This document shows positions 57,955 through 64,000 of a stretch of DNA of 64,000 bases, in pieces. The stretch covers positions 32,104-96,103 of the forward strand of contig JAWPHD010010205.1 in the NCBI GenBank assembly GCA_037043455.1, in the 5' to 3' direction. A model generated the notes under the pieces. It did no database searches. It was given only the letters and a program-made list of their open reading frames with translations, and was not told the DNA's origin. Within the stretch, counting starts at the first letter, position 1. The number at the start of each line of letters is the position of its first letter. The translations under genes were made by a program, and so were the position numbers. This stretch comes from Cyrtodaria siliqua (Eukaryota; Mollusca; Bivalvia; Adapedonta; Hiatellidae).

Positions 57955-58650
57955 ATGCACTTGCACACTATTGTAGACTGGGTTCACACTATTGTAGACT
58001 GGGTTCACATTATTGTAGACTGGGTTCACACTACTAGTATTGTAGACTGGGTTCACACTATTGTAGACTGGGTTCACATTATTGTAGACTGGGTTCACAC
58101 TACTAGTATTGTAGACTGGGTTCACACTATTGTAGACTGGGTTCACATTATTGTAGACTGGGTTCACACTACTAGTATTGTAGACTGGGTTCACACTATT
58201 GTAGACTGGGTTCACACTATTGTAGACTGGGTTCACATTATTGTAGACTGTGTTCACACTACTAGTATTGTAGACTGGGTTCACACTATTGTAGACTGGG
58301 TTCACACTATTGTAGACTGGGTTCACATTATTGTAGACTGTGTTCACACTACTAGTATTGTAGACTGGGTTCACACTATTGTAGACTGGGTTCACACTAT
58401 TGTAGACTGGGTTCACATTATTGTAGGCTGGGTTCACATTATTGTAGGCTGGGTTCACATTATTGTAGGCTGGGTTCACATTATTGTAGGCTGGGTTCAC
58501 ACTACTAATATTGTAGACTGCGCTATTGTAGACTGGGTTCACACTACTAGTATTGTAGACTGCCGTATTGTAGACTGGGTTAACACTATTGTAGACTGGG
58601 TTCACACTACTAGTATTGTAGACTGGGTTCGCACACTTGTAGACTAGGTT
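57955..58650 (-). repeat. 21/27 bp minisatellite reading as Asn-Pro-Val-Tyr repeats
   Basis: The plus strand repeats ATTGTAGACTGGGTTCACAC, with periodic 6 bp ACTAGT additions that make 27 bp units. All indels are multiples of three, so both strands remain open for about 700 bp. The minus strand reads VNPVYNS / VNPVYNTSS about 30 times and closes at a TAA near 57,898 after a non-repeat tail (ELESDTI). No ATG occurs in this frame: the in-frame stop upstream is at about 58,660, next to a possible acceptor CTTTTTGTTAAACTGCAG. Most likely a non-coding array. An internal exon cannot be excluded. Confidence 0.85.
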
Positions 58651-58659
58651 CCAGTCTGC

Positions 58660-59083
58660 AGTTTAACAAAAAGATAAATATGACTAAATGCAAAAGTAGG
58701 ATATTACATATTAACGACTTAACCCGCGATAACACAGCCTTAGACTAGTGTTTTTAATACCATGTACACATAAATAATATTTAGACAGATTAGCTTATCA
58801 GATCTGAGAAGTTCGCGTATCGAAGATAACAGATCGTTCTGAATCGACTGAATCGACTGAATGAATACTCTGTCTATATTGACAGTGTCTCCCCAGGGTG
58901 AGGGTTAGGGTTATATAATATCAGATTTAGTAGATCTCTTTATCGACATATACCATGCCTGCCGAAAGACGGCTTTAATATGCCAATTGACTGAATAATT
59001 TTGCCACGTGACACGCTTCATATATGTTAATTACGTCACTAATAAAACACGTGTCCCGTATTAAAACCGCCCGTTCAACATAT
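58660..59083. other. Unrecognised sequence
   Basis: AATCGACTGAATCGACTGAATG is a small duplication near 58,843. TTAGGGTTA occurs once and is not telomeric. Confidence 0.5.
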
Positions 59084-59560
59084 GAATTGAATTGAATTGG
59101 GGTTTTAAGGCGCACCAACACATGAAAAGGTTATATGGCGCCTAACAGGCATGAACATGCCAGGCTCATCTTCCATGTACATCGAGATAAAATATGGACA
59201 TGGGCCTAGAACCATCTCACCCTGAACTGCAGAGTTGCTGCAAATTCTATCGTAGAAACTCCATTTACGCTGGAGCCACGTTTATTGCTTTTCTGCCACT
59301 GCTCTTTTGATGCGAGCGAGATAGCACCTGAAACAATGCAGGGATAATGATAAAGACCTTTAATGAACATGAACAAAAAATGATAAAATGAACATGAATT
59401 TGGGGGTGATTCTACCCCTCTGCCTACCCCTCCAAAGGGATCTGCAGTGGCCCTATTCTTTGCCCCGTGACCAAACGGGGGCTCAACATATGAAGCCCAA
59501 TATGAGTGTGTAGCCATACCATCGGGTACAAACTTAAATCTTCGCAGAAAATGGGTCCAC
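59084..59560 (-). mobile_element. LINE/SINE 3'-end module (second subtype), longer copy
   Basis: On the minus strand it ends GGCGCCATATAACC...TGGTGCGCCTTAAAAC and CCAATTCAATTCAATTC (three ATTCA units), matching 39,197-39,600. Upstream it diverges into a segment open on the minus strand (59,206-59,562) starting near GTGGACCCATTTTCTGCG. That frame has no recognised domain and crosses the module itself, so it is not called a gene. Confidence 0.65.
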
Positions 59561-62336
59561 ATAAAAACTAAATGTTATCTTGCATGTATGGGCATTTGTG
59601 TTGTTGTTTTTCACTTTGACATTGCTTTTAATTTTTCAAATGCTAAACTTATAATAATAATTTAAAAAAAAAGTAATACATGTAATTCGTCAGGCTTTTC
59701 ATAGGGGTCTGCGCGTCAGACTTAAAATTGACAAGTAATAACATTTTCTAATCTAAAGGTCCAACATATAACGAACCTAGATGTACATGGACATTCATTC
59801 TGCGCAATAATATCTTTCATCCTAGGTTACGCACCAGGGTTAATTTAAGCATGTTACGTCCAATTCCATTATAAATATATTATAAAATCTAATTTTAGAC
59901 TTGACCAACACGTTGATAAACCCTTTTTTTTCTAGAATAAACTTGGTGTTTACTCTTTAACGCGATTTCATTGGATAAAAGTAGGCTAAAGAACGTTTTC
60001 TAACCAGATAGTCATACTATTTATTATCTCATGTTAAATGGTTTTCTCAGTCTTAAATTCATTTTAATCGTGTAAGCTTAGCCGGATCCCGCACACATTT
60101 TGAAAATAAATTCCTTTGCATTTGTTCAATGCGTTCAATATAAATGACTCACTAACTCGAGTTAATAAATATACTAAAATTGTCTTCTTTATGTTTTCAT
60201 TTTATTAATGTAATGGAAAAAATATACAGTAACATGCTTTTTCAATCTCATTATCTCGATTGCATCAGATTGCCGAGAAAAACAGAAACAGAATGTTGGA
60301 ATGTAAACCGGATATTAAGACAAATAACGACTGAATTGAAATTGCACTTTTATGACTTTTGACTCTGGTTACTCAAAGAAATGACATGGGATCGTACGAA
60401 GAAAGGCATTGTTGGGTGGGAAATTCATTTCTGTATACGATAGTATAGAGCTGCGAGTATTTGATATTTTGTCTACGTCTGCTTGACCTCAGAAAAACAA
60501 CACTAAACTTTCCCGTGACAGTCCTTCATACATAATTATAATAAAAGAAGATAATAAAGATGCAATTTCCTGTGACCTGGAATGAAGTACGTCTTAATGA
60601 AAGCACTGGGCTTTTGTATCACGAAATTTGTTGAGATCATGCCTCGTATATATTTTGACGGACTTCTATGTATTTTGTCAGCCGGAAGTCAAAAGGTCAA
60701 CACATAGAGCATTGTTGTTTTGTAAACAATATGACTGCTAGCCACAAGTGTTGACATATGATGGTCGCATACATAAAATCAACGCATTGATGTACATAAA
60801 CTATAGAAAGAGCAGATCACTCGGCTAAATAGCATTGCAAGACGTGAATGATAATATTGATTTCGACTGCGAATACCTTTTGGCGGGAGTCTAAGCTGCC
60901 GCCATATTAGTATAACGTAACAAATATGATTCCAAGAATTTATCGAGATGTTTCAAATGGAGAAAATGAAAGTTAGTTACCCTATCAACTGCTTTAGTAT
61001 CATCCAACTAAAAAAATAGTCCAGTCCATTTTACATCTGCAGGGCTAAAAAAAAAGATAAACATGCATGTATTTGGTTTTATAATATGTACGTTCGGATG
61101 CGAGTAATTAAATCACGAGTGCGTACACATCCAAACTTCTAACTGTATTTTATAAAATACATGATCGTATTTATTATTTCAATTCTAACACAACAATAAC
61201 CCCATTGTTTACGCTATTGTGGGGGGCACTATATATTATCTCGGAGGTCAAGGTAATCAGGCTGCTATGTTGACAGGATGTTCCATTGGGCACCCCCGTA
61301 TGCAAAGTTCTGCGCGGTACAATATGTCATTGGTTACGTCATATCATATAGCTTGCGCTGTATGACGTCAAACCTTCTCAGCTTGTTCAAGATGCTTATT
61401 GATGTTATATGTACTGATGCATATGATGGGTTTATATCGGGGATGTGCAAGGTTTGAGAGCATTACAAGTTTGTTGTAATTAACATTTCATTAAAATTAC
61501 TGTTGAGGTTGTCTTTACACCAAGTGACGTCATCAGGGTGGGGATCACGTGGTTTTAAAATGGCGCAACAGACGGGAAAACATCCCGCTTCGAAGTACGA
61601 TTTTCTTTATATTTTCTTTATTACTTCACGCATTTTCATGTAATATAGCACAAAGTATGCGGAATTTTCTGCACTTTATTCCATAACTTTGTCTGAAGAT
61701 GAATGTTCTATAGATTTTTATTTTTTTGTGCGCTCATAAGACTCATAATACTTGACGGTTTATACTGTGTATATGTGATTTTACTTGTACATTTCTGGTC
61801 ATTTTAGGTGACAATGGTAATTTCTGTACAAGCAGCATACGAGTAACATTATGGCTAAGATTTTTCTCAATACTTTACTTACTATTTTAACTATATATGG
61901 AATATATGTCGTAAATAAATTGCTATCACGACGTATATGACTTATATATCACGAGAACGCAGCCCGAGTGCGCGGCTGAATATATAACGATGAAGGTAAT
62001 GCGGCATACTATGTTTTACATCATGTTTATATTTGTTTATGTTGTGTTGGCTTTGTCGATCACTTGAAAAAATGACGAAATGATCAGAGCCAAACGAAGA
62101 ACAGGTGTGTATAGACCACAACAACAGGTGTGTATAGACCACACCGTACATATCTATAACACTTTGGCAATTTCCGGTTGTACGGTAATTGCATGATATA
62201 ATTACGAATCGTTCACGGGTATCCGGTGAAGATCGGAAATTCCAACACGAAGAATAATTTCGAAATTTACTACTATATTTCGACTTTTCACCCTGGAGAT
62301 TTCACACGACAACTAGAAAACTTAAAGTTTTTGCGC
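59561..62336. other. Mostly unrecognised sequence
   Basis: 59,790-59,860 (CATTCTGCGCAATAATATCT, GTTACGCACCAGGGTTAATT) is shared with 36,385-36,460. CRE-like TGACGTCA occurs at about 61,372 and 61,524. ACAGGTGTGTATAGACCACA is a tandem pair at 62,101-62,145. No gene is supported. Confidence 0.45.
61522..61594 (+). promoter_or_regulatory. Weak promoter-like cluster upstream of an ATG
   Basis: TGACGTCA (CRE, about 61,525) and CACGTG (E-box, about 61,546) lie within 40 bp of an ATG at 61,560 in good context (AAAATGGCG) that opens 11-12 codons before a possible donor GAAGTACG. The reading frame otherwise ends after 27 codons. Suggestive only. Confidence 0.2.
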
Positions 62337-62378
62337 GATAATTATCACGATAATTATCAAACTCATCTGATAATTATC
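62337..62378. promoter_or_regulatory. Three copies of the palindrome GATAATTATC
   Basis: Perfect 10 bp palindromes at 62,337-62,346, 62,349-62,358 and 62,369-62,378, spaced 12 and 20 bp start to start. They could bind homeodomain- or GATA-type factors, or be a chance AT-rich motif. They lie about 150 bp upstream of the candidate exon at 62,523. Confidence 0.35.
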
Positions 62379-62522
62379 AACTATAGTTTCAACTTTTCGC
62401 TCCGAACCTGTAATTATAAGCGCAGAAAGTAGAAATTTTTAATATTAAGTTTAGACTTTTCGTGGTAGGATAAAATTGCAGCGGGATGATTTATCCGGAG
62501 CCATACTGTATATACGGTCTAA

Positions 62523-62591
62523 ATGTTAACTTCACACCGAGTGAAAATGGCGGGTGATACAAACTTACCTGATATCAATATTTCTCTCAAG
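62523..62591 (+). CDS. Tentative first coding exon
   Basis: After an in-frame TAA an ATG at 62,523 and a second at 62,547 in good context (GAAAATGGCG) open a frame whose last residues are NLPDINISLK, ending at AAG followed by GTATGA, a good splice donor. Exon size and composition suit a first exon, but no downstream exon is seen in the remaining 1.4 kb. The donor coincides with the edge of a dispersed repeat, so the match could be accidental. No homology recognised. Confidence 0.2.
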
Positions 62592-63060
62592 GTATGAAAC
62601 AACTAATTATTTTCCCCATAGACACCAATGTTAATAAAGTGTCGCATATTAATGATTTGCTGCAAATTCAACTCATGTATGGATAATGCAGCACTGTAAT
62701 GTTCATATAGAAAACTAATTTTCCACTTGAAAATCCACCAGAAAAGGTGGGGTCACAAGACATGTAAGAAAGTTCTTCTTTGTTTACTGAACAGGTCAAG
62801 GGTACAGCTGTTTTCATTGACTGTTTTCATTGCTCACAAAGTGTAAGTATAGAGTCGAAATTTCGAAAATGTTCATCAGTGATCCAGTAAAACCTATTAA
62901 TACGCTTCTTAGACATACAACCACAAAATCGACTAGAAATGGGCAGCTTTCCCTACTTATAATGCCCGTTTCAATCAAAAAAAAAGAGGGATTACTTTTT
63001 ATTACAGGAACTACATTCGATACACCTCGGAGGTTTACATGTAATAAGTGGTGGTAAACC
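62592..63060 (+). mobile_element. Dispersed repeat, plus-strand copy
   Basis: Matches the reverse complement of 37,594-37,975 and is about 80 bp longer, with extra sequence near 62,630-62,660 and 62,785-62,830. It begins GGTATGAAAC and ends in a hairpin GAGGTTTAC...GTAAACCTC. No protein recognised. Confidence 0.65.
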
Positions 63061-64000
63061 TCAAGGCATACACGAAGTTAATCACCATGGTATTGATGCC
63101 TGGTGTAGGAGTTCCCAAATATTGAATCCCTAAAAAAAGAATTGTGATAAAAGGCACTTTTGAGCTTTTAAGGCCTGTTCTTCTGGCTTAAATGACTTGA
63201 TTGACTTGTTTGTGAGAGCTAAGAACCGTTAAGAACCTTTTGCATGGTGATTTTATTTATCACCTTGAAAGTTTTGAAAGTGAAAGTAGAATGCATGTAT
63301 GAGGTGCCGAATGAATGCAGTTTGTTCACGGTGTCAACAAAGATCGGAATATTATTTTCTTATATGCCACATGGCATTTTCTCCCGGATTCTTACATAAA
63401 CAGTATTATACTTTTTGGAGTGACTATAGCTCCGGAAAAAATACTTCAAGCCTCAAGGTGTTTCAAAACGTGTTTTGATTATATTTTTTTCGCATGTATT
63501 TTGCCTCGGAAAGCTGTAACTTGGAGTTTCAGGTTCTTGAAGTCTTTACACGATGGCCTGGAGAGACTATAATAAAACTAGGCTTGTGTAGATAATTGTA
63601 TTTGCAATGATAATTCGGCATTATAATTTGCAAAACTATAGTTTTATAGGTGTGATACAACCAAAACATTCCCCTTAGCTTCTAAAATTAGACTTTCTGG
63701 GAAAATGTCAGAGAGAACTGTAGGCAAAGTAGGCTGTCCAGTCATAGAAGCTTAACTTTTAATCACAAAGTTGTATTTATGAGTAATTGGGATGTTTATA
63801 TCATACAAATGTCTATTCCTGAATGTGTACGGCAGAAAGCTTATGTAATCATAACATCTCCATTATATATAACACAATTATTATAATGTGATATTATAGT
63901 TCCACTGAGGGAGAGACCTACTATTCAAACTTCGTAGATGAAATATTGTAAAATATCAGTTTACCGACTATCTTTTGAATATGTAAAACTATTCAATTCG
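63061..64000. other. Unrecognised sequence
   Basis: An 85-codon open frame at 63,315-63,572 has no recognised domain. Nothing else stands out. Confidence 0.5.

Noticed and set aside
57955..58647. 230-residue plus-strand frame (VHTIVDW repeats) as a protein
   Set aside because: Mirror of the minus-strand repeat frame. Composition and lack of flanking exon signals make coding unlikely.
58900..58920. Telomere-like TTAGGG
   Set aside because: Only a single GGGTTAGGGTTA phrase, no array.

Overview
The window looks like non-genic DNA from an animal nuclear genome. It is AT-rich and intron/intergenic in character, with no bacterial operon structure, no ribosome binding sites and no long unique reading frames. 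Degenerate Jockey-type LINE sequence, tRNA-derived SINE modules, inverted-repeat (MITE-like) elements and dense minisatellites are most like a mollusc, probably a bivalve. That assignment rests on recognising the style and some sequences of the dispersed repeats, not on a conserved gene. No complete protein gene could be supported. The only clear protein homology is a broken non-LTR retrotransposon on the minus strand at 17,456-19,371.

Layout. 1-3,420: mostly unrecognised sequence with a GTATTCAGTAC-rich block. 3,421-4,700: a 46-48 bp minisatellite with a 216 bp higher-order period. 5,490-6,890: a 45 bp minisatellite. 7,272-9,138 and 21,039-22,690: two copies, in opposite orientation, of a composite element with AGCTCTACTGGCC ends and internal tandem repeats. 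9,480-24,500: a patchwork of MITEs, tRNA-like/SINE sequences, LINE/SINE 3'-end modules (two with clear target-site duplications), the Jockey-like remnant, a possible solo LTR and a 1.16 kb element with long terminal inverted repeats. 24,500-38,780: mainly unrecognised sequence broken by 60, 21 and 58 bp arrays, two long poly-G runs, a 79 bp micro-MITE and dispersed repeats.

38,785-54,044 is the most striking part. A 2.2 kb block (A) is followed by about 17 copies of a 56 bp satellite, then a near-identical second copy of the block (A'), then about 9.4 kb (about 168 copies) of the same satellite with nested higher-order repeats (952 bp and 2,084 bp). 54,045-64,000: another MITE, trinucleotide arrays, a 21/27 bp minisatellite whose minus strand reads as repeated Asn-Pro-Val-Tyr, more LINE-tail and dispersed repeats, and a weak candidate first exon at 62,523-62,591.

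Several families recur inside the window: the TTAA-AGGGAC MITE (2.5, 5.0, 12.1, 13.3, 22.8 and 55 kb), the GGCGC/ATATAACC tail module (9.5, 17.1, 20.7, 39.2, 42.4 and 59.1 kb), a tRNA-headed SINE (24.2, 40.2 and 43.4 kb), and an element that lies at 38.8 kb, with fragments at 14.4, 17.3, 27.6 and 30.5 kb. Nothing indicates genes working together. The biology here is repeat turnover. All coordinates of dispersed repeats were set by eye and may be off by tens of bases.
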